Positions 1 through 10,634 of a stretch of 64,000 nucleotides of DNA are shown in pieces. The translations under genes were made by a program, and so were the position numbers. A model generated the notes under the pieces. It was not told the origin of the DNA. It worked only from the letters and a program-made list of their open reading frames with translations, and did no database searches. Location of the stretch: NCBI RefSeq assembly GCF_000283155.1, contig NW_004454283.1:1885767-1949766 (forward strand), given 5' to 3'. This stretch comes from Ceratotherium simum simum. Its lineage: Eukaryota; Chordata; Mammalia; Perissodactyla; Rhinocerotidae. How positions within the stretch are numbered: position 1 is the first letter of the stretch; every line of letters starts with the position of its first letter.

Positions 1-24
1 GCAAAAATTAACAAAATATGGTCC

Positions 25-410
25 CTGACTTGAAGAAAACTACAGTCTAGTTTGAGAGATCAACACGTGGGCAAATAACTGTGGTACCACGTAGTAAGTG
101 CTAACAGAGGTTTGGACGCTTTATTATGGGCTCAAAGAAGAGAAAATAATGAATCCTGCCTGGCAAGAGAGAAGAGTCAGGGAAGGCTCCTGGAGGAGAG
201 GGTATTTGAGTGGCGTATCAAAGGGCGAGGAGGAGTTTACCAGGCAGAAGAGGGGAGGGCGGGGATTCAGGCAGAGGAAGCAGCACACAAAAACCTCACA
301 CGCAAAAGCAAGCATGTGGAAGCACAGGGTGTCCTCAGAGAACCGCAGTGTGAGAGGAGGAAGGAAAGCAGGGGTAGAGATGAAGTAGGTTGTGGCCTTG
401 AGGGTTAGTT
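25..410 (-). repeat. L2 LINE fragment (3' region), antisense
   Basis: The plus strand shows the reverse-complement pattern of a mammalian L2 3' region: 'cagtctag...gagatca' followed by the 'gtcagggaaggctcctggagga' and 'aggcagaggaagcagca' phrases typical of old L2 copies. It is heavily diverged and has no usable reading frame. The open frames crossing it on both strands are chance products of purine-rich sequence. Family assignment is from recall of the consensus. Confidence 0.5.
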
Positions 411-424
411 GGACATAGGTTCAC

Positions 425-985
425 CTGTCCTCAAAAACAAATGTCCCCAAATATAAGTGGCTTTAAAAATAAAGATGTTTATTTCCCTCTCACATAGTAG
501 TATGGGCATGAGCAGTCCAAGGCTGGCAGGAAGACTTCTCAGTGTCAGAGACCCAGGGTCTTTCCAGCTTGGTGCCCGCACTGCCCAGGGCTTGGCCCTT
601 GGCCACATGGTCCAACAGGGCTCACCCTGCCTGTCTACATTCTACCCTTACCACCTCTGAATTCTACCCTACCTACAGTCACAGTGCACTCTCCATTCAC
701 CCCTACCACTTTTACATATTCACACTCTGTATTCTGGCTGGAAGGGCAAAGGGGAGGACCAGTCTCTTCCCCCTAAGGGTACAACTTGGAATTTGCACCT
801 ATTACTCACGTGGCATAATGACATGATAGACCTAGCTGCTGCAAGGAAGCCTGGGAAATGTAGTTCTTGTTCTGGGCAGCCATATGGGCAGCCATCTGCC
901 AAGGTTAAAGTGGGAGGTCCTATTTCCATGAGAAAAAAGGGGAGAGTGGAGACTGGGAGCCCTTAGCTGCCTCTGCCATTGCACG
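425..985 (-). mobile_element. MLT1-type LTR (ERVL-MaLR), antisense
   Basis: Read in reverse complement, this matches the layout of MaLR LTRs: a 'ggccacatggtccaa' block, an 'aaatgtagt' block and a terminal 'aataaagatgtttatt' block that on the sense strand gives a polyadenylation-type end. The right end near 985 (ccattgca) agrees with the expected CA terminus. There is no internal retroviral sequence, so it is a solitary LTR. Subfamily uncertain; no target duplication found. Confidence 0.55.
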
Positions 986-1387
986 TGGTACCAGTGATCT
1001 CTCGAATGCCTTTGGGAAAAAGTGATGTAACAGGCTTGCATTTTCTGCTTGATTTATTCTGACATGCTGGCTTGATAGTGATTTTTTGATTTCTCAAAAC
1101 TAGAATTGTTAGGATGTGAGAGGTTACTCAATGCCAGCAAGTAACAAACAAGTACAGACCCAATCACATGTGCTTTGTAAGCACAATTTCGGACATTATC
1201 TTACAGGACACTTTCTAACATCTCTGGCCTGCCAAAGTTTTAAGAGCTCCACTGCATCCAGGTTGCCCAAGTATATAGAAGCAAGTCATGAGCACATTTC
1301 CACTGCCCCAGACTAAGGAGATGGAGTAGACTTCTAGGCAGGGGGATGGGGGGCAGGGAAATGAGGCAGATGTCAACTTTCACTGTC
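986..1387. other. Unique-looking sequence, no feature recognised
   Basis: About 400 bases between an LTR and a MIR. I recognise no repeat family, splice-flanked open frame or RNA gene here. Confidence 0.4.
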
Positions 1388-1550
1388 TTGAGTCTGAATC
1401 CCAGTATATCGCTTAGGGTGCTACTTGGAACAGATCACTTATTTTTCTTGGCTTTAACTACCTCATCTGTAAAATGGGGATAATGATGATTCTTCTTGCC
1501 AAATTAAATGGGATACTCTATGTGACCCACAGAGGGAACTCAACACCTGC
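1388..1550 (+). repeat. MIR SINE, sense
   Basis: Contains the MIR landmarks in order: 'gagtctgaatccca', then 'cctcatctgtaaaatgggga', then 'taatgatgatt...aaattaaatgggat'. MIR is an ancient tRNA-derived SINE fixed in all mammals, so this copy says nothing about lineage beyond Mammalia. The part just after the tRNA-like head is eroded. Confidence 0.8.
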
Positions 1551-1629
1551 TTGCTTTCCTTCTAGTTCAGGACATCAACTGTCAGGATAGAAACCACACC
1601 TCAAGAAAGGATTTCAAAACCTGGTTTCT

Positions 1630-2165
1630 TGTAAAGAGATGAGGGCGTCTTTACAAGAAATCTTAACCGAGTGATCAATCCACCATGAGTAATAAAGGGA
1701 CAAAGTGACATCGTGTGCCACCTGTTGTGTTGCATTGGGGACGGAGCATCACTTCTATGATATTCCTTCCAAAAAACACATGACCTGAATTTAGTCATGA
1801 AGAAACATCAGACAAACTCAAATCGAGAAATATTCTGGAAAACAACTGGCCTGGACTCTAGAAATGTCGATGTCATAAAACACACACACATACACATGCA
1901 CACACAAAGGAAGAGGAACTAGTCTAGCTTAAAGGAGATGAATAAGCATAACAAATGAATGCAAATATTTGATTAAATGTTCTATCAAAGAAATCCATAA
2001 AGGATAACATAAGATGTTATGAAGGGAAAGAATCTGAATTACATATAAGAGGGTTAACTGAAGGCAATATATTCAAGAGAGCTTCTGGATCCTGCTGATC
2101 TGTTGCTTCTTCCAGTGACAATGTAGAAAATAAATATAATATTTACATAAAAAAAGAAAAAAGCG
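1630..2165 (+). repeat. L1M 3' UTR-like fragment, sense
   Basis: The stretch 'aacatcagacaaactcaaat...aacaactggcctggactct...aaatgtcgatgtcat' resembles the 3' untranslated region of old mammalian L1 families. A CA-rich run (1879-1908) interrupts it. The right end is A-rich, as expected for a LINE tail. Recall-based family call. Confidence 0.45.
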
Positions 2166-2168
2166 AGG

Positions 2169-2367
2169 TGTCTTAGTCCATTTGGGCTGCTATAACAAAG
2201 TACCATAGACGGGGTGGCTTATAAACCACAGAAATTTATTTCTCACAGCTCCGGAGGCTGGAAGTGCGAGGTCAGGGTGCCGGCACAGTGGGATTCTGCT
2301 GAGTGCCCTCTTTGGGCTGCAGATGGCTGACATTTCATTGTGTCCTCACAAGGAAAGAGAGTGAGCT
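2169..2367 (-). mobile_element. MLT1 LTR, antisense, left part of a split element
   Basis: Begins TGTCTTAGTCC and continues through 'gggctgctataacaaagtaccatagac' style MLT1 sequence and 'acagaaatttatttctcacagctc', the reverse complement of the MLT1 3' end. It stops at the AGCT duplication at 2364-2367 and resumes at 3163. The flanking pentamers cgagg (2164-2168) and caagg (3323-3327) look like the 5-bp target duplication expected for an ERVL-MaLR, one copy changed by CpG decay. The element was cut by the younger LTR at 2368-3158. Confidence 0.85.
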
Positions 2368-3158
2368 TGAAACCCAGGACGAAGGAGTTGGTTTCCCTGG
2401 ATTAGGGTGAAACCGTGCCTGTACCCACAAAGATAACAAAGTAACCAAAGTTTCTGAGCTTGTTTCGCAGAACACCAGGCTGATACAAGAGCAGCTTGCT
2501 GACAGCCCCCCAGTCTGACTAAGCATCGTGCAGGTGCATTGAGGAGCTAAAATGACTGATTGTAAGATTCACAGGTCACAGACCTGTGACATGCATCCAC
2601 CGCATGCAACACATAGAACCCCCTGGAATTTGCACATGTGACCCATGAAGAAATATGAAAGCCAGTTGCCCCTGAACAGAAGACTCTTAGAACTTCAGCC
2701 CCAAGGCCACATGCTCCCCTCCCCGTCTTATTCTCACAATGTGCTTTGGAAAAACGCTTAGAACTACACGCATGCAAGCCAATCTGTAACCGGTAGAAAG
2801 AATAACTTGTTAGCAGAAACTTTGTGTCCTCTGCCCAAACTGTCCCTTCTGTCCCAGATAAGGAAGTAACTAAGGTTTTCTTAGATTCCTCAGAAATGTT
2901 GCATTCAGCAGATTCGCTAAGGAGAGGTGCCCAACATTCTGTGGTCATGCGTCCCCTGACACTCCTGAGCCCCCTTCTCAACCCCATTTGCCTTATATAA
3001 GTCATTTCCAAATCAGTTCCCCTTTACGATGTTTTTTTAGGACAATAGTCCACCATCTTCTGATTTGCTAGCTTATCACTTATTAAATTTCTTCCTCTAC
3101 CACCACCTGCTTGGCCTTTTATCTTGTGGCGAGCAGATTGAGCCCTTGCTCTGTAACA
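2368..3158 (+). mobile_element. Solitary ERV1-like LTR inside an MLT1
   Basis: This 791-base insert begins TG, ends CA, and is flanked by a perfect 4-bp duplication AGCT (2364-2367 and 3159-3162). A 4-bp duplication is typical of class I (gammaretrovirus-like) endogenous retroviruses. It carries the signals of an LTR in order: TATATAA at 2994-3000 and ATTAAA at 3082-3087, then a U5-like stretch. No internal retroviral sequence lies on either side, so the provirus was reduced to one LTR by recombination, or only the LTR survived. An antisense open frame at 2547-3011 matches nothing I recognise and is taken as chance. Orientation is set by the TATA-to-polyA order. Confidence 0.85.
2994..3000 (+). 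promoter_or_regulatory. TATA box of the solitary LTR
   Basis: TATATAA lies 82 bases upstream of the ATTAAA polyadenylation signal, the spacing of an LTR U3/R promoter. It is intact in sequence; activity is unknown. Confidence 0.6.
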
Positions 3159-3162
3159 AGCT

Positions 3163-3322
3163 CACTCTCCGGGGTCCTTTTATAAGGGCTCTAATCCTGT
3201 TCATGAGGCTCCACTCTCATCGCCTAATCACCTCTCAAAGGCCCTACCTCCTAAAATCATCACATGGGTAACTAGGTTTCGACATATGAATTTGGTGGCA
3301 CACAAACATTCAGTGCATAACA
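3163..3322 (-). mobile_element. MLT1 LTR, antisense, right part of the split element
   Basis: Continues the MLT1 after the solitary LTR: 'tccttttataagggctctaat', 'ggctccactctcat', 'cctaatcacctctcaaagg', 'catatgaatttgg' and the terminal 'gtgcataaca'. On the minus strand this is the LTR 5' end (TGTTATG...). With 2169-2367 it makes a shortened but colinear MLT1. Confidence 0.85.
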
Positions 3323-3990
3323 CAAGGGTCCCTTGCTCACAGTGGGCCCAGCACTGTCAGTGGGCAGTCGATGAAGCAGAAGGAAAGAGAGAGCTGTCAG
3401 CTTCACCCCTCCCTTGTGGACATCATCAGGTTTGTCACTGATAATAGCACATAAAATAAAGTTCAGAAGCTGAGGCAGAAAAGTAAGTGGACAGCTGTCT
3501 TGTAAAATATGTTCACACAAACTTGAATTTCCACCAGTGAGATCAAAAGCCATCAAGCGGCCGATGACAACAAGTCAGGATTCTGGCTGCTGGAGGTGGG
3601 AGGAGCTGGAAGAACCAAAGAATGCAAAGGCCTCTGGGGGGATTTGAAATCTTTCCCTTTATTTTTCCATTTGTTTGTAGAAATCGTTTACTCTCATGCA
3701 GCTGGATGATGGAGTAACCCACAATTCAGCTTCATTAGAGAGGACTTCCCATTTCAGGGATTAACTGCAGGTGCAGATGACGTAGAATTGCCTGATCTAG
3801 TAGCAGTGAACATTGATTGCCAAAATGATCCAAAGAGGACTCAAATAAAAAATATATATATTAAGAAAACACAGGTGAAAGCTCTCAGCTTTCCAACTAG
3901 CAATATCTTGAGTATAGTAGGTAGCCAACAAATTTTACATTAAAAATAACTTAAGAAACTTCTAGAATGTGACATATGTCGATGGAGACG
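3323..3990. other. Unique-looking sequence, no feature recognised
   Basis: Roughly 670 bases without a repeat family, RNA gene or credible exon that I can identify. Confidence 0.4.
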
Positions 3991-4005
3991 TTATATATAT
4001 ATATA

Positions 4006-4054
<49 letters not shown>
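3991..4054. repeat. Compound (TA)n(TG)n(TA)n(CA)n microsatellite
   Basis: Alternating TA, five TG, twelve TA, then CA units. Positions 4006-4049 form a perfect 44-base palindrome: (TG)5(TA)6 followed by (TA)6(CA)5. Such sequence can extrude a cruciform and is prone to length change. Confidence 0.95.
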
Positions 4055-5309
4055 TTTATTTTCCATATGGAAGTTACTTTGGAGAACTCGCTGTTAAACA
4101 ATTGGCACCAATACAGGAAGATCCATAGGCAAACAGGAGGACCCATCCATTCGCTGGAGTTGGAATCATTTACACTGTCTTTAGGTTTCTATCTGCAGCC
4201 TGTCTGTGACATGGGTACTACACGTTCCTGGTTTTAAACAGTAGATTCGAAGTAAACAATGCTGGCACAGTGATTTTACAGAGGAAGAAAGGGAACTTGG
4301 TCTACTTCAGTTCTGTTGTTCTTTTATGTGATGACTTGGAGTTTTATTTCTGTTTAAAATTGAAAACACTGAAATCAAATGTGAATGCAGTATACATTCC
4401 CCCTTTAAAATTAATGTAATTAAAACTAGTAACCATTGCTTTTTCGTTTTTTGTATGTGTGTGTGCTGACATGATTTTATATACAAAGTTCAATAAAAGA
4501 AAATTTTCGCTGTCTGCAGCATTTCTCTTCTAGACGCTCTTTCTTAATTATTATTATTATTATTTCATGATTATTATTGGAAAGAATTTTGTTGTATAAA
4601 GAGAGAGATGTTAAAAAAGGTATTCTTTTGAGGGCCTCTCATGTTAGGTATGCCAGGTAGAGGCAGTGGACGAGCACAGACATCTATTTTGCTTCCTTCC
4701 AAATCCCCTTTTAGATGATAATAAAAGAGTGTCTTTAAAGTCACAAAGTGCAGGGAGAGGAGACAGGAAAGGAGACAACTGAAACACAACTTTGGAAGCT
4801 GGAGCACAGATGAAAGAACTCAACCAGATTTACCCTGCAGAATCCCCGAAAGCCCAGGACTGGGAGGCACTAGACGCCTCTGGAAGTAGGGGTGACGATG
4901 ACAGAGATGAGGAGGATTTGAGGAGAGTCAGATGCTCAGACCTTCTCCCTACTCTGCGTGGTGATTGCCCTTCTCCCAACCCAGCAAAAGACAAGAGATT
5001 TATTTGTGCTGAAGGATAAATAAGTGAGTCTTCTGGACTGGGGGACAGCAGGCACAATTGAAGTCAATGTTGTCATATTGAAAAAATGAAAAGATTTTGT
5101 CTTGTGGGTGCTGAAATCCCCAGCCCTCTTCCTGACAGTTGCCAGAAGTCTTCCCCTTGAGGCAGGAGACTGGTGGATCTTTCTGGATGGAATCTGAGGG
5201 TGACACTGGGACGTCCTTGACTAAATGACCTAGCCACACCACCCTGCAGTGAAGCTCAAAGTTGACAGACCCCGCCATGCCCTTGGTTTCCAATCTGCAT
5301 TTTAGTGTT
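4055..5309. other. Mostly unassigned; possible upstream part of HAL1
   Basis: Holds a short (TTA)n tract at about 4546-4563 and otherwise no clear repeat up to about 4750. From about 4750 the purine-rich sequence may be the 5' untranslated part of the HAL1 that is clear from 5310, but I cannot confirm this without alignment. A 75-codon open frame at 4792-5019 has no recognisable domain. Confidence 0.35.
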
Positions 5310-5959
5310 CCATTTCTGAATGTGAAGAGAACAACATCAGAGGAGAAGCTCTAACATGAAAGATGGAGACCAAAATGCAGGTGGAGACGGACCAAGATGG
5401 AGACAAATAGAGAATGGTGATCTGGAGAAAACAGAGATTTTTGCAAGAAGAAGAATACCTAAAAAATAAAGATCATTAATATCCTCAGAAAGATAAAAGA
5501 AGATATTGCAACCATGAAACAGACAGGACGTAATAAAAATTAACATTCAGAGAACAGAAAAGAATTCTTGGAAATTAAAATCCTGATGGCTGGAATGAAA
5601 AGCTCAGTAGAAGGGTTAGAAGATAAAAGTAAGAACAGAAAGTAGACAAAAAGACACTTGGAAAATAAAGGAGAAAACTTAAGAAAATTATAGGAGTGGT
5701 CCATGAGGCTAAGTGTTCAAATAATAGGAGTTGGGAAAAAAGAGAGCAGGGGAGACAGGGGGTGGGTAGGGGGAGATGGGGGAGGGGTCTAAGAAACTCC
5801 CCAGAAGATGAGTTTTCACGTTGTAAGGACCCACCAAGTGCCCAGTGAGCCACACCATCTCGAAACCTTAGGATGCTGGAGACAGAAAAGACCCTACAAG
5901 CTTCTAGAGACAGAGAAAGCCTGAGAAGAAAAGGTGAAGAAGCAGACTGACAGCATGGC
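5310..5959 (+). mobile_element. HAL1 half-LINE (ORF1 part), sense, left piece
   Basis: The sequence follows a HAL1/L1M ORF1-like order: 'gttccatttctgaatgtgaag', 'gatctggagaaaacagagat', 'aagaagaagaatacctaaaaa', 'atattgcaaccatgaaaca', then coiled-coil-coding purine-rich sequence and 'ggacccaccaagtgcccag'. HAL1 encodes only an ORF1-like RNA-binding protein and depends on L1 for movement. Many stops and frameshifts make it non-coding. It is interrupted at 5960 by an antisense LTR and resumes at 6486. Confidence 0.65.
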
Positions 5960-6485
5960 TGCTATAGTTTCCCATTGCTGCCATAAAAACAGCCACAAAT
6001 CTAATGACTTTTAACAACACACATGTAGTATCTCGCAGTGCTGGAGGTCAGAAATCCCAAATGGATCTTACTGGGCTGAAGTCAAGGTGTAGGCTGGGCT
6101 GCCTTCCTTCTGGAGACGCAGAGGGGAGAACCTGTTTCTTTGCCTTTTCCAGCTTCTAGGGGTCGCCTGCATTCCTTGGCTCGTGGCTCCTCGATCTTCA
6201 AAGCCAGCAGCATAGCATTTTTGAGTCTCTCTCTCTCTCTCTGCTCCTCACCACTCTGACCTCTGCTTCCACCCTCACATCTCCTTCTCTGCCTCTCCTG
6301 CCTCCCTCTTATGAGGACCCTTGTGATTATATTGAACCCATCAGGATAATCTCCCTGTTTCAAAATGTTTAATTTAATCACACCTGCAAAGTCCCTTTTG
6401 TCATGTAAAGTAACAGGCTCACAGGTTCCAGGGAGTATGGCCTGGGTGTCTTTGGGGTGGGGGCGTTTTTCTGCCCACCATAGCA
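5960..6485 (-). mobile_element. MLT1-type LTR inserted in HAL1, antisense
   Basis: Bounded by TGCTATAG on the left and CATAGCA on the right, a TG...CA inverted terminus. Inside are 'cccattgctgccataaaaac', 'ccttttccagcttctagggg', 'cattccttggctcgtggctc' and a CT-rich run (6223-6243), all reverse complement of MaLR LTRs. HAL1 ORF1 sequence flanks it on both sides, so the LTR came later. I could not find a clean 5-bp duplication. The antisense 141-codon frame across it is not a gene. Confidence 0.7.
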
Positions 6486-7361
6486 CTGGACTTCTAAAGA
6501 GCTGCACTGGAACCTAGCTGGCAGGGGAGCAGCCCTCTCCATCCTGCAGAAAACTATTTCCTGCCTGGAAGGTTTCTCTCCTCAGACTAACTATCAACCA
6601 AGTATGACGGTAAAGTAAAGACATTTTCAGATGCGAGTTCTCAAAAAATTGACCTCCCACACATCCTCTCTCAAAGCTCCTGGAGGATGTTTTCAAACAA
6701 ATGACTCAATCATGAAAGAGAAAGCATTGAGGATACAGGAAATAGTGGATCCAATGTGGGGACAAAGGGAAGAGTATCAGCAGGATGATGTTAGGAGACA
6801 TTCCAGAAGGACAGCTGTGAAGCAGTCCAGATTGGAGTGGTTCGGAAGATTCCAGAAGAGACTTCCTTGGGAAGATGAACTGACAGTATGTCTGCTGCGT
6901 GTGACTGTATAGTGAGGAAATACAGACAATAGGTAAAGAGTTTGGGATGGAATTAGCAATAAGTTCATGGAAAACCAAGCACATGAAAATAGAAGACAAT
7001 TATTAACTCCAAGGAAAACAAAAATTGTGCAGGAAAAGAAAATTTAATTAGAGTTTACTACATTTGGCAGTTTCATAGCTGCGAATAGTATTTCCGTAGC
7101 CCTGATAATGTGAATACTGATAATCAGTTTAACCAAAATCAAGCTAAAACAACAATGGGAGGGAGGGGGATGGGCCAGAGGAGGAAGCAGGGCCAAACTC
7201 GAGTTTCAGAGTGGGGATCACTAGATACGGAAGAAAACTGAAAAAACAAGAAAGAGAAATATGAGAATGTTATTTAGGAATCTGGAGGCACACACCAAGA
7301 TAATCATCCAGAAGAGGTGAAGGTGAAGGGAAATTCGGATGGAGAAAGAGAAATGGGGGCT
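6486..7361 (+). mobile_element. HAL1 half-LINE, sense, right piece (end of ORF1 and 3' UTR)
   Basis: Resumes with 'gacttctaaa', then 'aaagacattttcagatg', 'ctcaaaaaattgacctccca', 'ctcctggaggatg' and a 3' UTR with 'aagttcatggaaaaccaag' and 'ttaactccaaggaaaacaaa'. This is the C-terminal part of the ORF1-like frame followed by the HAL1 tail. The right limit is set by the start of a hAT element at about 7370. Confidence 0.65.
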
Positions 7362-7369
7362 TTTCAGTA

Positions 7370-7430
7370 CAAGGGCAGCAAATTTTTTCTGCAAAGAGCC
7401 AGATGGTGAATGTCTACAATACAAAACGTA
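7370..7430 (-). mobile_element. hAT-Charlie-type non-autonomous DNA transposon, left piece
   Basis: 'caagggcagcaaattttttctgcaaagagccagatggtgaatg' corresponds to a terminal inverted repeat and adjacent block of a common mammalian hAT element; the same family is seen with both ends at 22389-22710. It breaks off where an LTR enters at about 7431 and continues after 7935. Strand is arbitrary relative to the family consensus. Confidence 0.6.
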
Positions 7431-7935
7431 TCTGGGTTCGTTTTCTAGGCTGCAAAACAAATGATCACAGATGTAGTGACTTAAAACAACACCCGTTTAT
7501 TGGCTCTCAGCTCTGTGGGTTAGAAGACTGGCACAGCATGACTGGATTCTCTGCTCACAGCTCACGTTCCCAAAATCAATCATGCCGGCCTCTTATCTGG
7601 AGTCTCTGGGGAAGAACCTACTTCCATTCATCTGGGATGCTGGCAGAATCCAGTTCCTTGTGGTCTAGGACAGAAGGCCCCATTTCTGGCCATGGGGCCC
7701 CCTCTATTTTCAAGCCCTCTTGTGCCTCCAATCTCTCTCTACTTTCCTCTTCTGCTTTTAAGGCCCGTGTGCTTACACTGGGCCCATCCAGATAATCCAG
7801 GATAACTTCCTTATTCTAAGGTCAACTGATTAGTAACCTTAATTACATCTGCAAAGCCCCTTTGCCAAGCAAAGGAACATATTCATAGGTGTAACACCAA
7901 GTGGTGAAGGTCACGTGGCTTTGGGAGGCATACCA
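7431..7935 (-). mobile_element. MLT1-type LTR inserted in the hAT element, antisense
   Basis: Shows 'tgggttcgttttctaggctgc', 'gtagtgacttaaaacaacac', 'gggcccatccagataatcca', 'ttaattacatctgcaaagcc' and a CA-ended right limit near 7930, all in MaLR order read antisense. The hAT sequence is interrupted exactly across this span, so the LTR is the later insertion. Breakpoints are accurate to several bases only. Confidence 0.7.
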
Positions 7936-8030
7936 TCTCTGTCACACAAACTCAATTCTGCCACTCTAGTGCAAAAGCAGCCATCAACAATATGTAAACA
8001 AATATGTACACATCTATATAAACGCTTAGG
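7936..8030 (-). mobile_element. hAT-Charlie-type element, right piece, truncated
   Basis: 'tctctgtcacacaaactcaat...gcaaaagcagccatcaacaat' continues the hAT family after the LTR. The distal terminal inverted repeat is missing; the sequence passes into another old repeat tail near 8030. Confidence 0.55.
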
Positions 8031-9754
8031 GAAAGAACTGGAAGAAATCCAGTTCTTAAAATCCTGAACTGTTATCACCTCTAAGGAGGGGGTGGGGCTG
8101 AGGCAGGGCAGGCGGGAACTATTCACATTTGTTCTGCATACTCACCTCTCTTCTGATCACTTCACAATGTACTGATTAAGTAATAAAAATTAAAAATTGT
8201 ATGTGTATAAAAATATACAAATATTAATATATGCCTAAAAAATTCAACCAATCTTGGTGATTATATCTGAGGAAATGTAGTATAAGGAATTTTCTCTTTC
8301 CAAATTACATATTCCTGTCATCTTTAATTTTTTTGTTACAATGAGCTTCTATTGCTGTGGTGAACAGAAAAATATATATACTTTTAATTTTACTGATGTT
8401 TATGAAAAGTTTAAGTAAAGAGCTAGATAGTAAATATCTACAATATTTATGCATAATGGACAAATTCTCGTGTTATAACTTTAAGTTAAAAGTGCAAGAT
8501 AAAAGAGTGTGCACAGAAAATGGATCCAGCTATATAAATATTCATAGAAAATGACTGAAAGGAAATCCACTAAAATGTTAACGGTAGGTGTTCTCGGCAG
8601 TAAAATCATGGATAATTATGTCTTCCTTTCTAGTTTTTAATACTTCCCAATTTTCTATTATAAGCATGTGTTATTTTTATAATTGAAAAAATAGGCACTA
8701 TTTTTTTAAACTAACCATAATTGCCAAGTGTACTGCAGTATTCATGTCAGTGGGTTGTACAATTTTCTTCCCAGCAGAGAAGCTTGCTTAGAAAACAGTA
8801 GAAATCAGAGATGGTCTTGGTGAATCTGATTTTAGAGAACAAGAGGCTGAGGACCCGTGGATGAGAAGGCGGAGAGCGTGTCACTCTGTAGCTGGAGCCA
8901 CTCCTGCCCCACGCCCAGAACCCTCAGGGGTATTGAAAAGCTCATTGCCTCCCGCCCCGTCCATACTTCACACATGCTAATGAGTTGCTATTTTCCATAT
9001 GGACCAGATTTCTGATTCCCATATTCCTAACACTTACCCTTTGAACACCCCTGTTCAGTGTGATGTTCTCAGCAGGTGGCTTTCTGAGCGTTCCTGAGTA
9101 GCTTCCTCTGCAGATTGATGAAACGCTTCTTTAGTGGATGTGCTAACAGCTCAGGAGAATAGGCGTGCGCCTGAAATGCAGCTCTCAACAGCTCTGACTG
9201 ATCAGGGCCTTCCCCAGACACACATATTTGTGACCCCTCAGCCTTCCCACACAAGTCTTCATCCCTGCCCTGACAACTTGCAGCTCCTGCCTCCTGCAAG
9301 GTGCTGTGGAAGATCCGAGGACGCAAAGGGTAGGAGCCTGCCCTCACAGGAGCTCACGGCCAATGGACACAAAACGTGTCCGGAAAAGGAGACGCCACAG
9401 GGAAAATGGTAAGTGCCCTAAGAAAGGTCAAGGTGGAGTGCCTTGTGTGCGGGAAGAGATAAAGTCAGTTTTAATGGAGTGACGGTTGAGCCGTGCCTCA
9501 AAGGATGTGGAGGACTTGTTCATGGTGAGAGGGGAAGAAAAAGCAAAAACATTCCAGCCCACTCCCCAAAAGGCAGCATGAAAAAACCATAATCTTCTGT
9601 GACTCCAAAATGTCCAAGTATTACTCCCCTGCACACTGGACTGCAGAGCCCCACCTACAAGCCATCGCATTAGGCCAAGCTGACACCCTGTTGGAGTAAA
9701 TAATACTTCCTGTCTGAATCTAAAGTGCTCTAAAAAGCCACCAGAAAAATGTTC
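8031..9754. other. Fragments of unclassified old repeats, then unique-looking sequence
   Basis: About 8060-8180 and 8580-8690 look like 3' tails of a widespread mammalian repeat ('ctattataagcatgtgttatttttataat'), which I cannot name with confidence. From about 8700 to 9754 I recognise nothing; overlapping open frames near 9069-9412 on both strands lack domains. Confidence 0.35.
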
Positions 9755-10420
9755 TGAGACCTCGACCTTGCTGTATGATATGAGAGGTGCAAATTAAAAC
9801 TACACTAGGAAACCAATGTATTCTGTTGATGAGGCTGTGGGGAGACAGGCCTTCTCGTACATCACTGGTGTGAATGCAAAATGGTACTACCCCATGGAGG
9901 GAATCTGGCAATAGCTGGGAAAATCATATAGCTTTTGACCAGTATCACTGCTTCTCAGAGTCTCTACTGAAGATGCATTGCATCCAATGAGGCGTGTGCA
10001 CAGGCTGGCCTTCACAGCTCTACTTGTCATGCAAAGAATGTAAACGACCCAAATGCTCATGAAGCAGAACTAGTTGAACAAACTAGAGTAGATCCACACG
10101 ATGGGTGCTATGCACCTATAAACAGGAATGAGAATCATCTCTGCTTCTGCAACAGAGCCATCTCCAGGATATCATGTTAACTGAAAACAATAAGGGACAG
10201 AACACTATATATAGCAGATCAGATGCCTTTTATCTAAGAAATGGGGAATATAAATATGTGCTTGTATTACATATATTAAAAAAAAAAATGAGAGAATAAC
10301 CCAAAAGCTAACAGGTTATCTATGAAGTAGGGGCAACATGAGTTGGAAGGGACAGGAATGGAAGTTAGACATACATCTGGTTTTGAGATTTGACTTTGAA
10401 ACTGTAATTTGCACCCCCAC
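9755..10420 (+). repeat. L1M fragment, sense (end of ORF2 and 3' UTR)
   Basis: Contains 'gtgcaaattaaaactacac', 'tactaccccatggagggaatctgg', 'acttgtcatgcaaagaatgtaaacgaccca' and 'atgaagcagaactagttgaac', the usual order of the L1 ORF2 C-terminus and downstream region in old L1M/L1ME copies. Diverged and non-coding. Confidence 0.65.
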
Positions 10421-10634
10421 TGGGAGATGCTCTAATGATAAAAGAAGTGCAAAGAAATCTTCAAAGTGTTTTCAATAATCATAGAGCTGGTAATAATATT
10501 GGTAGTGTAATTCTGAAACATACACACACATATATACATACATATATATACTGTATGTACACACATAGTAAATAAGAACTGTGCCACAAATGTAACTAGA
10601 AACCAAGCTTTTTTTGTTAAAAAATATAATATCT

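Noticed and set aside
2547..3011. 154-codon open frame on the minus strand
   Set aside because: Lies wholly inside the solitary LTR at 2368-3158, opposite to its direction, with no recognisable domain.
2368..3158. A complete or coding endogenous provirus
   Set aside because: Only a single LTR is present at each of the two ERV1-like sites; no gag, pol or env-like sequence lies beside them.
6082..6507. 141-codon open frame on the minus strand
   Set aside because: Covers an MLT1-type LTR and its junction with HAL1. Low-complexity CT-rich sequence explains the lack of stops.
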